DNA of 64,000 bases from Terriglobales bacterium (GCA_035567895.1 DATMPC010000085.1:124001-188000), one strand, 5' to 3'. Counted from the first letter of the stretch, positions 7,847-17,009 are shown. Notes: a model not told the origin generated them from the letters alone. Made by a program: numbers and translations.

Positions 7847-8569
7847 ATGGATCGACTTGCCAAACGAAAGGCGCTCCGCAGGATCCTCGGTGTCCTGCTG
7901 CTGGTCCTCGTCATTGGATACGCCGCGCTGCTGTTCTCAGTGAATCGCGCAATGCATCGGTCGCCGGAAGAGTTTGGGCGGTTCATGACGAAGATGCCTA
8001 CCGCGATCTTCCTGATCGCTCCTTTTGAAACCATGTGGACGCGTGCGCGCGCTGGACATCTAAGAATCGGCGACACCGCGCCGGAATTCACGCTGGCCAC
8101 TCTTGATAAGAGCGCGCATGTGAGCCTGGCATCCATTCGCAACGACAAGCCGGTAGTACTGGTCTTCGGCAGCTACACGTGACCGCCATTTCGGCGGGAG
8201 GTTCCCGCGCTCAACAAGCTCTACGACGACTATGGTCAGCGTGTGCAGTTTTACGCTGTTTACATCTTGGAAGCGCATCCCAGCGATGTTTGGCAGATGC
8301 AGAGCAACGTTCGCGATAAGGTCGTGTTCGCCAGTCCAAAGAACCTTGGCGAGCGCGAGCAGGTTGCGGGCATGTGTGTGCGGAAGCTCGGCATCAAATT
8401 TCCCGCGCTCATTGATGGTTTCGATAACGTCACAGAGCAGGCTTATACCGGCTGGCCCGATCGGATTTATTTGATTGATAAAAGTGGCCGCGTGGTTTAC
8501 AAGAGTCGTCCAGGCCCCTTCGGGTTTCATCCTGAAGAGCTGAAGACTGCGCTGGCGCAGTTGCACTGA
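7847..8569 (+). CDS. Iodothyronine-deiodinase-like selenoprotein (in-frame UGA read as Sec112)
   Basis: One 240-residue frame runs from ATG 7847 to 8569, interrupted only by TGA at 8180-8182. Reading it through gives FGSYT-U-PPF, matching the FGS-x-T-U-PPF active site of deiodinases. The later deiodinase landmarks are also present: EAHPSDVW (His144; EAHASDGW in animals), WPDRIYLID near 203-211 and a final RPGPFGFHPEEL. An N-terminal transmembrane helix at about 13-33 anchors a thioredoxin-fold domain outside the cytoplasm. A hairpin with a GGU loop follows the TGA (next entry). Family identity is firm. Selenocysteine insertion is inferred; a nonsense mutation is the alternative. The physiological reaction (reductive dehalogenation or a peroxiredoxin-like redox reaction) is unknown. 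selA, selB, selC and selD are not in the window. TTG 7832 is an alternative start. Confidence 0.85.
8180..8208 (+). promoter_or_regulatory. Candidate bacterial SECIS element
   Basis: The UGA at 8180-8182 is followed after 11 bases by the stem GCGGGA (8194-8199), a GGU loop (8200-8202) and UCCCGC (8203-8208). This is a perfect 6-bp GC-rich hairpin whose loop starts 18 bases after the UGA. Bacterial SECIS elements recognised by SelB lie inside the coding region just downstream of UGA, with G at the first loop positions; the fdhF element of E. coli has a GGUC loop at about the same distance. A competing hairpin (CCGCC 8183-8187 with GGCGG 8193-8197) overlaps it. Confidence 0.7.
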
Positions 8570-9003
8570 ACCTCCAGGACAGCCGCTCTTCCCCGTCAGC
8601 ACCTCAGCCGCAACTCGATCCCCAGTTAGTAACTTGGCAGCCTTTCCGCGGGTAACACGAATGGCTCCGCCGTAACGTGCCACACGCGGATTGAGATGCC
8701 GCAGGACTGCACTTCAGGCGGATGATGTAGCCAGTGGCATTGTTCCGAAAACTCGTCCGAACGCTCGTTGGGTGGGAGTCGGGATCGGCATCGCCTCCAG
8801 AGGTAGTCATCTGGCCGGCAGCGAGCAATGATCGGCGTCTTGTAGCAGTCTGTTCGCGCTGTAACAAAGCGCTTCGCTCAGGATTCACGGCTGAAGCAGT
8901 GCGCGGACCCTACAACCACGTTTGCGATTCGCATAGTCCTCGTTCCAAAAGTCGGTAATTGCCAAACTGTTTCTTACCGCCCCATGCCCGATACAATGTT
9001 GCC
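8570..9003. other. Intergenic stretch without a recognisable gene
   Basis: 434 bases between the deiodinase-like gene and a small conserved gene. The minus strand has an open stretch over 8571-8700 whose translation looks protein-like (RYGGAIRVTRGKAAKLL), but it continues as antisense of the deiodinase gene and I cannot assign it. The plus frame 8734-8958 has no ribosome-binding site and no recognisable domain. It may be decayed coding sequence. Confidence 0.4.
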
Positions 9004-9252
9004 ATGTCTGAACCAACTCCTGAGCAACTGAAGGCGCGGATCGCGGAACTTGAACAGAAGCTAACATCACGCAAATCCAGAAATCTGGAATTTCGCGTGA
9101 GTGAAAAAGGCGGAGTGAGCGTGTACGGCCTCGGCCGCTTTCCCGTCACTTTGTATTACGAGCAGTGGATGCGATTGCTGGGCACTGTGGATGAACTACG
9201 CGCTTTCATCGAGGAAAACAAGTCGCGGCTGAAAACCAAAGACGCGGAGTGA
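9004..9252 (+). CDS. Small conserved hypothetical protein (82 aa)
   Basis: An 82-residue soluble protein. It starts with a short coiled coil of the ARIAELEQKL type (about 9-20), then a compact beta-rich segment with SEKGGVSVYGLGRFPVTLYYEQW near 33-55, and ends in a charged helix. The start ATG 9004 is preferred over an upstream frame extension because the coiled coil begins shortly after it. The YGLGRFPVTLY phrase looks like a conserved motif, and I recall similar small proteins of unknown function in diverse organisms. It lies two bases from the convergent FUSC gene. Confidence 0.6.
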   Translation: MSEPTPEQLKARIAELEQKLTSRKSRNLEFRVSEKGGVSVYGLGRFPVTLYYEQWMRLLGTVDELRAFIEENKSRLKTKDAE

Positions 9253-9254
9253 GC

Positions 9255-11402
9255 TCACGCCTGCTGTGGAACGGGCTCGGGAATTGGACTGGCAAGTTCT
9301 CGTCCACGCCACGCGAGAATTTGCTCGCGAAGAGTGTTCAGGCTGTTGGTGATGCGATCGGTTTCATCCACTAGCAGCGTGTGATGCTCTGTGCCTAAGG
9401 AAGAAACGAGAGCATGATGATCTTCTCTGAGGTCGGGGAATTGCCGCGGTGAAACCTGGGCTCCGCGCAAAGCGGCACTCAGCAGCTCAAGAGTTTTCTC
9501 CACATCCTGCGCGAACCTCTCAGCGGCCTCGCTCTGTGGCCACAGTGCCTTTTCGTGCGCTCCTTCCAATGCCATGGTCGCGTTGATGAAACGATGAGAG
9601 CTGGCAAGCATGGCGTTCAGCACTCGGATGTCGTCTTCATTCGCGACGGGCTCCATGCGAAGACGGTCAATTGAGGCCTCAAGCTGGCTGCGCGCGCGGC
9701 GAGCTTCGATCCGGGCAGCGTCCAATTGACGCTGCAGCAGCGGATCTAAGACGGTTTGTCGTGCGGTCATTCGGCGAAAGTATTCGTGGTAAGCATCAAG
9801 CATTCTCGCGAGGACCTCCGAGCTGCGAGCGGACTCCCACGTGGGCCAAGCCACATAAGCAGCCAGCGCGATGACTCCACCCAGCGTGGTCATGATGCCG
9901 CGAGTGAGAATTGCCTCGGTTGGTGACACGCCAGTGAACGCCACCAGCAGAACTACCAGAGCGCTTACGTTGATGGCGAATATCCCGTAGTTTGCGGGAC
10001 CGATCCAGCGAACCAGGAATACAAAGACTCCAATCAGAACGACCTCCATTCCCGTTACGGGATGGAGGAATCGGAACAGTGCGGTAGAGAGCACGAGCCC
10101 TGCCAGGGTACCGGCGATGCGCAGGAGTCCGCGGCTGAATGTGACCGTAAACTCCGGTTTGAGGACGAGAGCGATCGTCATTGGCAGCCAGTAGGAGCGG
10201 CGGGCGCTTATCAGGTGAGCCGTGATCTCGCCGACGGCGAGAGTTGCGGCGAACCGCACGGCATGGCGCAAAGCAGGAGACTCAAGACTCAGATTCGCTT
10301 GCAGCTTCGCCAGGTTCTCGCGCACTCGGGTGCGCCAGTCGGGCACGGTCTCGGCGGGCGAGATTTGTGTATCGCTCAGTTCCTGGTTGGTGGCGATGGA
10401 GAAGGCGGCACGAAGCTGTCCAGCAACGGCGTCTAGCTGCCGCCGCATCGTGCGGCGCACGGCATTGGGAAATCCCGAGTCCGGAGTCTTCTCCAGCGAT
10501 CGATACTGTTCGCTCAACTGCTGCAATTCGCGGAGCGCTGGCGGTCCTGAGGAGAGCGTTTTGTGTGTGACCAGCGTGCTCGCGATCATGTCGAGGAGAT
10601 TGGCCGAGTGCTGCAGAAAGTGACTGACGATCTCGAGATCAGCCGACTGCTGACTCTGTCGTGCGAGGCGAGTGCGCAGCCGTCCGAGTGTGAGCAGGCT
10701 GAGGCGAAGGCGTTCAGCCTGGTTCAGCAACGCCCATAAGCGTTGTGACTCGTTTCCATGGTCGCGTCCCAGCCGGCCGAGCACGTCTTGCGCGCGGGTG
10801 ACCTCGGCGGTCGATGGCGGAGCTTCCTGAGACCTCGATGCCGCCAGCGCAGATTGCGAAAGTTCGGAATACAGCTCAGCCAAAGCGCGGCGCTCCGGTT
10901 CGTGTCGCGCTAACGGCCACAGTGCGATCGATAAGGCTGTTTGAACAAGTCCGCCTAAGAGGGCCAACAGGCCGGAGTTCAGCGCCCGTTGAATCGTGAG
11001 CCCTTGTGCCGCATAGATGATCAGCATAACCAGGCTGATGACGCCCAGGCTCTCAGCATCTGCTCCAAGAATGATGGCGAATCCGGCGGCAAACCCCCAA
11101 ATCACCACAGCCAGGATTGCCAAACCGGGGACGTGTCCAGTGAGTCCTCCGACGACGACAGCTAGAGCGCACAGCAACGTTGCCGTCAGCATGCGGAGGC
11201 CACGCTGCGAGTACGGATCGTGACCGTCGGAGTAGGCAACCTGAAGGGCGCCGCTGGCCACGGCTACTCCGCCCAGAGGCATACCAATGGCGACTCCGAT
11301 CGCAAGCGGAACAAGCACGCCGACGGCATTGCGAAGTGCAATTGCCGGTTCAAGCTTGGTGCGATCGAATTGGGTAAGCAGCCGCGCGAATGAGCGCCAC
11401 AT
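9255..11402 (-). CDS. FUSC-family membrane protein (YccS/AaeB-like exporter)
   Basis: A 715-residue inner-membrane protein. Two clusters of hydrophobic helices (about 22-170 and 385-530) are separated and followed by long soluble helical domains, the layout of the fusaric-acid-resistance/AaeB/YccS superfamily. The second cluster includes the family-typical RRSYWLPMTIALVLKPEF near 404-421. Members export aromatic acids or other small organic compounds, or remain uncharacterised. No membrane-fusion partner is adjacent, so the substrate is unknown. It is transcribed alone, convergent with the small 9004 gene. Confidence 0.85.
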   Translation of the reverse strand: MWRSFARLLTQFDRTKLEPAIALRNAVGVLVPLAIGVAIGMPLGGVAVASGALQVAYSDGHDPYSQRGLRMLTATLLCALAVVVGGLTGHVPGLAILAVVIWGFAAGFAIILGADAESLGVISLVMLIIYAAQGLTIQRALNSGLLALLGGLVQTALSIALWPLARHEPERRALAELYSELSQSALAASRSQEAPPSTAEVTRAQDVLGRLGRDHGNESQRLWALLNQAERLRLSLLTLGRLRTRLARQSQQSADLEIVSHFLQHSANLLDMIASTLVTHKTLSSGPPALRELQQLSEQYRSLEKTPDSGFPNAVRRTMRRQLDAVAGQLRAAFSIATNQELSDTQISPAETVPDWRTRVRENLAKLQANLSLESPALRHAVRFAATLAVGEITAHLISARRSYWLPMTIALVLKPEFTVTFSRGLLRIAGTLAGLVLSTALFRFLHPVTGMEVVLIGVFVFLVRWIGPANYGIFAINVSALVVLLVAFTGVSPTEAILTRGIMTTLGGVIALAAYVAWPTWESARSSEVLARMLDAYHEYFRRMTARQTVLDPLLQRQLDAARIEARRARSQLEASIDRLRMEPVANEDDIRVLNAMLASSHRFINATMALEGAHEKALWPQSEAAERFAQDVEKTLELLSAALRGAQVSPRQFPDLREDHHALVSSLGTEHHTLLVDETDRITNSLNTLREQILAWRGRELASPIPEPVPQQA

Positions 11403-11475
11403 CGGTCAGGCGAGTCCTGCTTGCGATGCTATCAATAGGCAAGTTCTTGGGCGATCAAAAGGGCTGAAATGCATT

Positions 11476-11672
11476 AGGGAGGGGCACCGGCTTTAGCCGT
11501 GCCGTTAAGGGAAGCGCTGATAGCCCAGGCTTTAGCCTCAGAGGTTAGACTCTTACATTGCAAAAACGGAATTACGGCCCACGTGGATATTCGCGCCGGG
11601 AGGACCCCAGCGGCTAAAGCCGGAAGTACTGAGTGCCTCTTAACGGCCCGGCTGAAGCCGATGCCCTTCCCT
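11476..11672. repeat. Inverted-repeat element, 197 bp, family C
   Basis: The left end (11476-11498, AGGGAGGGGCACCGGCTTTAG...) and right end (11650-11672) are imperfect inverted repeats of 23 bp with three mismatches. GGCTTTAGCC occurs again inside in both orientations (near 11531 and 11610). A solo end is found at 7731. No coding potential. It fills most of the 302-base gap between FUSC and lspA; nothing else is seen there. Confidence 0.6.
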
Positions 11673-11704
11673 AAACCAACATTCAAACTTGATGAGATCA
11701 CATA

Positions 11705-12241
11705 CTAGTCAGCTTCGGAGCTGGGCTGGGGCAGCACACGTTCTTCGTATGCTTTCTGGTGCTTGGGAGCAAAGAGGATCTCAACCATCAGGATGGCCGC
11801 GCCAACCACGATCGCACTGTCGGCGATGTTGAAGTCGGGCCAGACGTATTGGCCAATGTAGAACTCGAGGAAGTCGACTACGTGTCCGTTGAGCACGCGA
11901 TCCCATAGATTCCCTAGCGCTCCGCCGAGGATGAGAGACAGCGCAAAGGCCGTACTGTTTAGCCCCTGTGTGTGCCGCCACAGAAGCGCAGAAACAACGA
12001 CCAGAGCCAGCAGGGAAAAGAAGATAAGAAATACGATCCGCAGCTCGGAGGGAGACTCAGAGAACAAGCCAAAGGCAGCCCCGCCGTTGGTCACATGCGT
12101 GAGCTTGAACAACCCTGGAATGACGGAGATGCTGTCGTGAAGCGGGATGGTTTTGGCAATAATCCACTTGCTGAGCCGGTCGAGCGCGAGCACGACTCCG
12201 GCAATCAGCAAAACATATCTTCGTAAGGTCCCGGTAGGCAT
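11705..12241 (-). CDS. Lipoprotein signal peptidase LspA
   Basis: A 178-residue signal peptidase II with four membrane helices. It cleaves the signal peptide of prolipoproteins before the diacylglyceryl-modified cysteine. The family blocks are present: NGGAAFGLF, GGALGNLWDRVLNGHVVDF (catalytic Asp in WDR) and FNIADSAI (second catalytic Asp). The gene lies downstream of ileS on the same strand with a 140-base gap, the classical ileS-lspA order. Its expected clients include the lipoprotein at 5768. Confidence 0.95.
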   Translation of the reverse strand: MPTGTLRRYVLLIAGVVLALDRLSKWIIAKTIPLHDSISVIPGLFKLTHVTNGGAAFGLFSESPSELRIVFLIFFSLLALVVVSALLWRHTQGLNSTAFALSLILGGALGNLWDRVLNGHVVDFLEFYIGQYVWPDFNIADSAIVVGAAILMVEILFAPKHQKAYEERVLPQPSSEAD

Positions 12242-12381
12242 TCCTAGACTACTGTGCTCCTGAATGTCCGCTGTGAGCCCCTAAGCCTCTTCTACAAAGA
12301 CTGCCACAGCCGATACTTCGTTACCACTGGTCTTCTTGATGTTTGGGGTGCAACGCAAGGCTCTTAATTGTCCTGTCCTTC

Positions 12382-15234
12382 TTATCCAACGCTCTCTGTG
12401 TCTCCCATTTCGTGCAGCGCTGCGCTGCAGCGTTCGCAAACCGTTGGATATTCGGCATCAACGCCGACCTGCGTTGAGTAGTTCCAACAACGTTCGCACT
12501 TGGATCCCTCTGCGTGCAAAACTTCGACTTTGAGGCCGGATCCGTTTCCTTGGCCCGAGAGCTGGTACAGCTCTACCTGAGAGACGATGAACAGGTAACG
12601 CAGAGTTTCGCGATATTTCTCCAGCAAGCCGTAGCTCTCAGCCGGAGCTGCGATCGCTACCTTGGCCTGCAGTCCGCTGCCGATGACCTTGTCCTTCCGG
12701 GCAGTCTCCAGAGCGCGAAACACTTCTTCACGAACCAGTAACAGCCGTTGCCAATCCGCACGAATACGTTCGGTGTCGGAAGGCAGCGATTGTCTTTGCG
12801 CGTTAGGCTGTGGCTCGGTATTTCCCAGAACCTCTTCAGGTGTAGGGAAGAGCGCAAGGTGCACGCTTTCAGGTTTTTCGCCAAGCGACGGCAAGAACTG
12901 CCACACTTCTTCGGCAGTAAAGCTCATGATGGGCGCCAGCAGGCGAACGAGCACCTGTCCGATGCGCCAGATTGCGGTCTGTCCGGAGCGCCGCGCGCCT
13001 GATGTGCGCGGATACGTGTACAGCCGATCCTTCAGTACATCGAAGTAGAAGTTGCTCAACTCGCTCGTGCGGAACGCGATGATGCGCTGGTAGATGCGAT
13101 GGAACTCGAACGCCTCATACCAGCGGAGCACATCCTTCACCAGATCGGAGGTGAGGAGCAGCATGAACTGGTCGATCGATTCCATCTCCTCGAACGCGAC
13201 CTGATCCTGCGCCGGATTAAACTCGTCGAGGTTGCCGAGAATCCAGCGAAAGGCATTGCGGATGTCGCGATAATTGTCGGCGACGCGCCTCATCAACTCG
13301 TCTGACGCGTGCATGTCCTCGCGGAAGTCGACGGATGCGACCCATAGGCGCACGATCTCGGCACCGAGCTTGTCCGCGACTTCTGCCGGATCGACCCCGT
13401 TGCCGAGCGACTTCGACATGGCGCGACCTTGGGGATCGAGTGTCCAACCGCACGTCACCGCCAGGCGGTAAGGCGCACGATCGCGTGTGCCCACAGAGCA
13501 GAGCAGGGAAGACTGGAACCATCCGCGATGCTGGTCTCCACCTTCGATGTACATATCCGCGACGGCGTCTTTCATCACAGCGGCCCAACTCGAGCCGGAC
13601 TCGAACCACACGTCGATGATGTCGAACTCTTTGCGGAAGTTTTGCCCGCCGCAGTTCTGGCATTTGACGCCAGGAGGAATAGTGTCCTTTACATCGCGCG
13701 TGTACCACGCGTCCGCACCTTCAGTTGCAAACAGTTTCACTACAGCCTGATTCGCCTCTTTCGAGCGCAGAGGCTTGTTGCAGCCTTCGCAGAAAAAGAT
13801 TGGGATGGGAACGCCCCACACACGCTGGCGCGAGATACACCAGTCCGGACGCGTGCCCACCATATTGGAGATGCGTTCCTCTCCCCAAGCCGGATCCCAC
13901 TTTGTTTTCCGAATCTCATCGAGAGCACGTTGGCGGAGCGTGGAGCCGTGCGTCGGGCTCTCCATGCCGATGAACCACTGCTCGGTCGCTCGGAAGATCA
14001 CAGGATTGTGGCAGCGCCAGCAATGCGGATACGAGTGGGTGATCTTTTCTTCACCTAACAGCACATGGCGCGATTTCAGCAACTCGATAATCGGCTGGTT
14101 GGCTTCGAAGACGGTTTTCCCGTTGTATTCGGGCAATCCGTTGCGCAAGCGGCCTTCGGCATCGACGTTGCAGGTTTGGTCGAGACCGTATTTGACGCCG
14201 GTGTAAAAGTCATCGGCACCGTGAGACGGAGCGGTGTGCACCGCGCCAGTGCCCTGTTCGAGAGTCACGTAGTCGGCAAGCACTCCGAGGATTTTGCGGT
14301 CGAGGAACGGATGCCGGAACGTTGTGCCTTCCAACTTGCGTCCGGGGAAGCGCGCGATGACGACAGCTTCCTTCAGTCCCGTATGCTCGCGGGTCGCTTC
14401 GAGGAGTCCCTCGGCGACGATGTAAACCTCTCGTGCGTTTGCGTCTTCCAGCGCCACGTATTCGTAATCGGGATGGAAAGCGACGGCCATGGATGCCGGA
14501 AGCGTCCACGGCGTGGTCGTCCAGATGATGGTGTTGACGCGTTTTCCGGCGAGTGCGGGATCGATCGCTTCTGGCGGACTGGTAAGCGCGTACTTCACCC
14601 AGACGCTGGGACTGGTGTGCTGTTCATACTCGACCTCGGCTTCGGCTAACGCGGTGCGATCGAAGATGCACCAGTAAACAGGACGAAGTCCTTTGTAGAC
14701 GAATCCGTTCTCCCAGAAGTCAAAGAAGACGCGCGCGATCACTGACTCGTATTCCGGTGACATCGTCGAGTAAGGATGCTCGAAATCGCCGAACACCCCG
14801 ATTCGCTGAAACTGCTCGCTCTGCAGGTCCAGATACTTTTGCGCATAGTCGCGACATACACGGCGAACTTGCGCCGGAGCCATCTCCAATTTCTTGCGGC
14901 CAAGTTTTTCGTCGACCTTGATCTCGATAGGAAGACCGTGGCAATCCCATCCCGGGACGTAAGGTGCGTCGAAGCCCGCCATCGTTTTCGATTTCACGAC
15001 AAAATCTTTGAGCGACTTATTCAGCGCGTGGCCGAGGTGGATCTCTCCGTTGGCATAAGGCGGACCGTCGTGCAGCAGGTACTTGGGCGCACCTTTGCGC
15101 GCTTCCCGAATGCGCTGGTAAATGCCGATTTTCTTCCAAAATTCGAGCCTTTTAGGCTCGTTTTGCGGCAAATTCGCCTTCATGGCGAAGTCGGTTTTCG
15201 GCAGATTCAGCGTGTCTTTCAGTTCAGAGGGCAT
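12382..15234 (-). CDS. Isoleucyl-tRNA synthetase
   Basis: A 950-residue class I aminoacyl-tRNA synthetase charging tRNA-Ile. The HIGH motif appears as IHLGH near 53-57 and KMSKS as AMSKS. The CP1 editing domain (with the WTTTPWTLP block) lies between them. The C-terminus has the zinc-finger cysteines CERCW and CERC of the bacterial-type enzyme. Length is usual for this type. The start ATG at 15234 opens with MPSELKDTLNLPKTDFAMKANLP, standard for IleS. lspA follows on the same strand. Confidence 0.97.
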   Translation of the reverse strand: MPSELKDTLNLPKTDFAMKANLPQNEPKRLEFWKKIGIYQRIREARKGAPKYLLHDGPPYANGEIHLGHALNKSLKDFVVKSKTMAGFDAPYVPGWDCHGLPIEIKVDEKLGRKKLEMAPAQVRRVCRDYAQKYLDLQSEQFQRIGVFGDFEHPYSTMSPEYESVIARVFFDFWENGFVYKGLRPVYWCIFDRTALAEAEVEYEQHTSPSVWVKYALTSPPEAIDPALAGKRVNTIIWTTTPWTLPASMAVAFHPDYEYVALEDANAREVYIVAEGLLEATREHTGLKEAVVIARFPGRKLEGTTFRHPFLDRKILGVLADYVTLEQGTGAVHTAPSHGADDFYTGVKYGLDQTCNVDAEGRLRNGLPEYNGKTVFEANQPIIELLKSRHVLLGEEKITHSYPHCWRCHNPVIFRATEQWFIGMESPTHGSTLRQRALDEIRKTKWDPAWGEERISNMVGTRPDWCISRQRVWGVPIPIFFCEGCNKPLRSKEANQAVVKLFATEGADAWYTRDVKDTIPPGVKCQNCGGQNFRKEFDIIDVWFESGSSWAAVMKDAVADMYIEGGDQHRGWFQSSLLCSVGTRDRAPYRLAVTCGWTLDPQGRAMSKSLGNGVDPAEVADKLGAEIVRLWVASVDFREDMHASDELMRRVADNYRDIRNAFRWILGNLDEFNPAQDQVAFEEMESIDQFMLLLTSDLVKDVLRWYEAFEFHRIYQRIIAFRTSELSNFYFDVLKDRLYTYPRTSGARRSGQTAIWRIGQVLVRLLAPIMSFTAEEVWQFLPSLGEKPESVHLALFPTPEEVLGNTEPQPNAQRQSLPSDTERIRADWQRLLLVREEVFRALETARKDKVIGSGLQAKVAIAAPAESYGLLEKYRETLRYLFIVSQVELYQLSGQGNGSGLKVEVLHAEGSKCERCWNYSTQVGVDAEYPTVCERCSAALHEMGDTESVG

Positions 15235-15594
15235 GCCCGGTCGTTATCTACTCCTCACATAAAAAAGGCGGGAAACTTCATTATAGGGGATGGGTTTGTA
15301 GGGGCAGGGCCTACATATCTTTGGTTCCATTATTGCTTGCCCGCATCTAAGGATGCGGAATGGGCTTCGGTAGGGAGATTCTGCTGATGCCAAATCATGT
15401 GAGGAGTTGCTCAGCTTTTCCACCCATTTACTGAAATTTTTCACGAATTTTTTGGTTTGGAATCTTGACAAACTCGCAATATTCAGCACTGCTGCGCGAG
15501 CAACAAAATGACCAAAGGATTCATCGGATAGAGGTAAGCAGCCACTCCCACTGCGACAAGCGGAATCGGCTGAATGGGTCGAACAGAAGTTCTT
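15235..15594. other. Divergent control region between ileS and tonB
   Basis: About 360 bases, locally A/T-rich at 15428-15465. A TTGACA box lies at 15465-15470 facing tonB, but no good -10 stands at 17 bases. A perfect 7-bp hairpin CCGCATC/GATGCGG is at 15341-15358. I see no T-box or other recognisable riboswitch for ileS. Confidence 0.4.
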
Positions 15595-16614
15595 ATGGCA
15601 AACCAGGTGTTGATCGCCCCCACTGAAATTTCTCCGGTTCGTAGGCGGGTACCCGCAAGCGTGCCTAACTTTGGCCTGAAGGCAGAGACAGGACTCCTTC
15701 AGTCGCTGAAGGAGAATCTTCGCGACGTCTTTTTTCCGGAAAAATTACCACCGCTCAAGCTGACATCCCGTCCAGTTGCGGTTCGGAGCATCTGGGGGGC
15801 CTACGACAATCGGAAAGTTGCGCGCACATCCTCGATGATTGTGCACGCTGGACTGATCGGGGCGCTCATTGCTGCCTCAATCCTGGGGCACAAGGCTTAT
15901 CAGGAGCAGAAGAAAGAGGAAGTGACGATCATTGCTCCCGACATCTCCGAATACATGCCCATGACCGCCAAGAAAATGCCGACGCTCCAGGGCGGCGGTG
16001 GTGGCGGAGATCGCGACAAGGTGATCGCTCCCAAGGGGCATCTTCCTAAGCCTGCGATGCAGCAATTTACCCCGCCAGAAGTTGTGGTCCGCAATGACCA
16101 TCCTAAGCTTGCTGTAGAGCCGACAATAGTGATGCCTCCCCAAGTGAAGTTGGCGAGCAATAACCTGCCGAACTTGGGCGATCCTAAATCCCCTGTCATC
16201 GGCGGACCTCCGTCGAATGGCGTTGGTAGCGGCGCTGGGATCGGCTCTGGCAGCGGAGGCGGAATCGGCTCTGGAATGGGTGGTGGCGTTGGTCCTGGTT
16301 CCGGCGGCGGATATGGTGGCGGAGTTTTCCGTCCAGGCGTTGGCGGCGTAACCGCGCCCCGCGCTATCTATAAGCCAGATCCGGAGTATTCGGAAGAGGC
16401 TCGTAAAGCTAAGTACCAGGGAACTGTAGTTCTGGGACTTATCGTCGATGCTGCTGGGCGTCCCCGAGGCCTGAAAGTGGAGCGTGGGCTAGGCATGGGT
16501 CTCGACGAGAAAGCACTGGAAGCAGTGCGCACCTGGAAATTCGAACCGGCTGAGAAAGACGGCAAGCCAGTCTCAGTGGCTATCAGTGTAGAAGTGGAGT
16601 TTAGACTCTTCTGA
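15595..16614 (+). CDS. Energy transducer TonB
   Basis: A 339-residue TonB-family protein. A cytoplasmic N-terminal segment of about 80 residues is followed by one membrane helix (about 79-98). A long Pro/Gly-rich periplasmic spacer includes an unusual run of Gly-Ser-Gly units (about 210-255). The C-terminal TonB domain (about 260-339) contains YPDPEYSEEAR-type and YQGTVVLGLIVDAAGRP blocks. It should couple the proton gradient to outer-membrane receptors such as the one at 51393. The extended cytoplasmic head is typical of acidobacterial TonB-like proteins. ATG 15574 is an alternative start. Neither exbB nor exbD lies beside it. Confidence 0.85.
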   Translation: MANQVLIAPTEISPVRRRVPASVPNFGLKAETGLLQSLKENLRDVFFPEKLPPLKLTSRPVAVRSIWGAYDNRKVARTSSMIVHAGLIGALIAASILGHKAYQEQKKEEVTIIAPDISEYMPMTAKKMPTLQGGGGGGDRDKVIAPKGHLPKPAMQQFTPPEVVVRNDHPKLAVEPTIVMPPQVKLASNNLPNLGDPKSPVIGGPPSNGVGSGAGIGSGSGGGIGSGMGGGVGPGSGGGYGGGVFRPGVGGVTAPRAIYKPDPEYSEEARKAKYQGTVVLGLIVDAAGRPRGLKVERGLGMGLDEKALEAVRTWKFEPAEKDGKPVSVAISVEVEFRLF

Positions 16615-16641
16615 AGTAAGTCTTCATCAGAAGAATTGAAG

Positions 16642-16676
16642 CGGCATGAGCGAACCTGCTCGTGCCGTTTTGCTTT
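16642..16676 (+). terminator. Terminator after tonB
   Basis: CGGCATGAGC (16642-16651) pairs with GCTCGTGCCG (16658-16667, one G-U pair) and is followed by TTTTGCTTTT. Confidence 0.85.
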
Positions 16677-17009
16677 TCTGGCCGTCGCGAGTTCGCCGCC
16701 GACTCTGTGTAGCGTGACAAAGAACAGCGACAATAACAAGGGGATCTCTCGAATTCTCTTCAAAATCGTTAAATTCTGCCCAAAAATTGCAAATTGTTCT
16801 TCAAGGCAGGGAATTAACAGAGATTTCTCTAGAATTGTCTGTAAGGCGGCACGAGCAAAGCACTTACTGCCGATTTGAGGCTTGATTCAAGAAATTAACT
16901 GGGAAACATCAGGGAGTTTTTTGTTCCATTTCGGTCTTGACACCTGCTGATCTGTCCCTGCCTCGGTCTGCCGTTCAGTTCCGCTTATAATCCAGTTCTT
17001 CGAACTGCC
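16677..17009. other. A/T-rich upstream region of the M20 gene
   Basis: About 330 bases with no gene. TATAAT at 16986-16991 would serve as -10 for the M20 gene, with a very short leader; no convincing -35 stands 17 bases before it. TTGACA at 16937-16942 is too distant to pair with that box. The segment 16735-16830 is clearly richer in A/T than its neighbours. Confidence 0.4.

Noticed and set aside
8180-8182. Reading the TGA as an ordinary stop giving two separate small genes
   Set aside because: The downstream half has no plausible start with ribosome-binding site, both halves belong to one fold, and the stop coincides with the deiodinase Sec codon.
8060-8683. Minus-strand frame of 207 codons across the deiodinase-like gene
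   Set aside because: It is antisense of the clearly conserved deiodinase region. Only its first 40 codons lie outside, and they match nothing I know.
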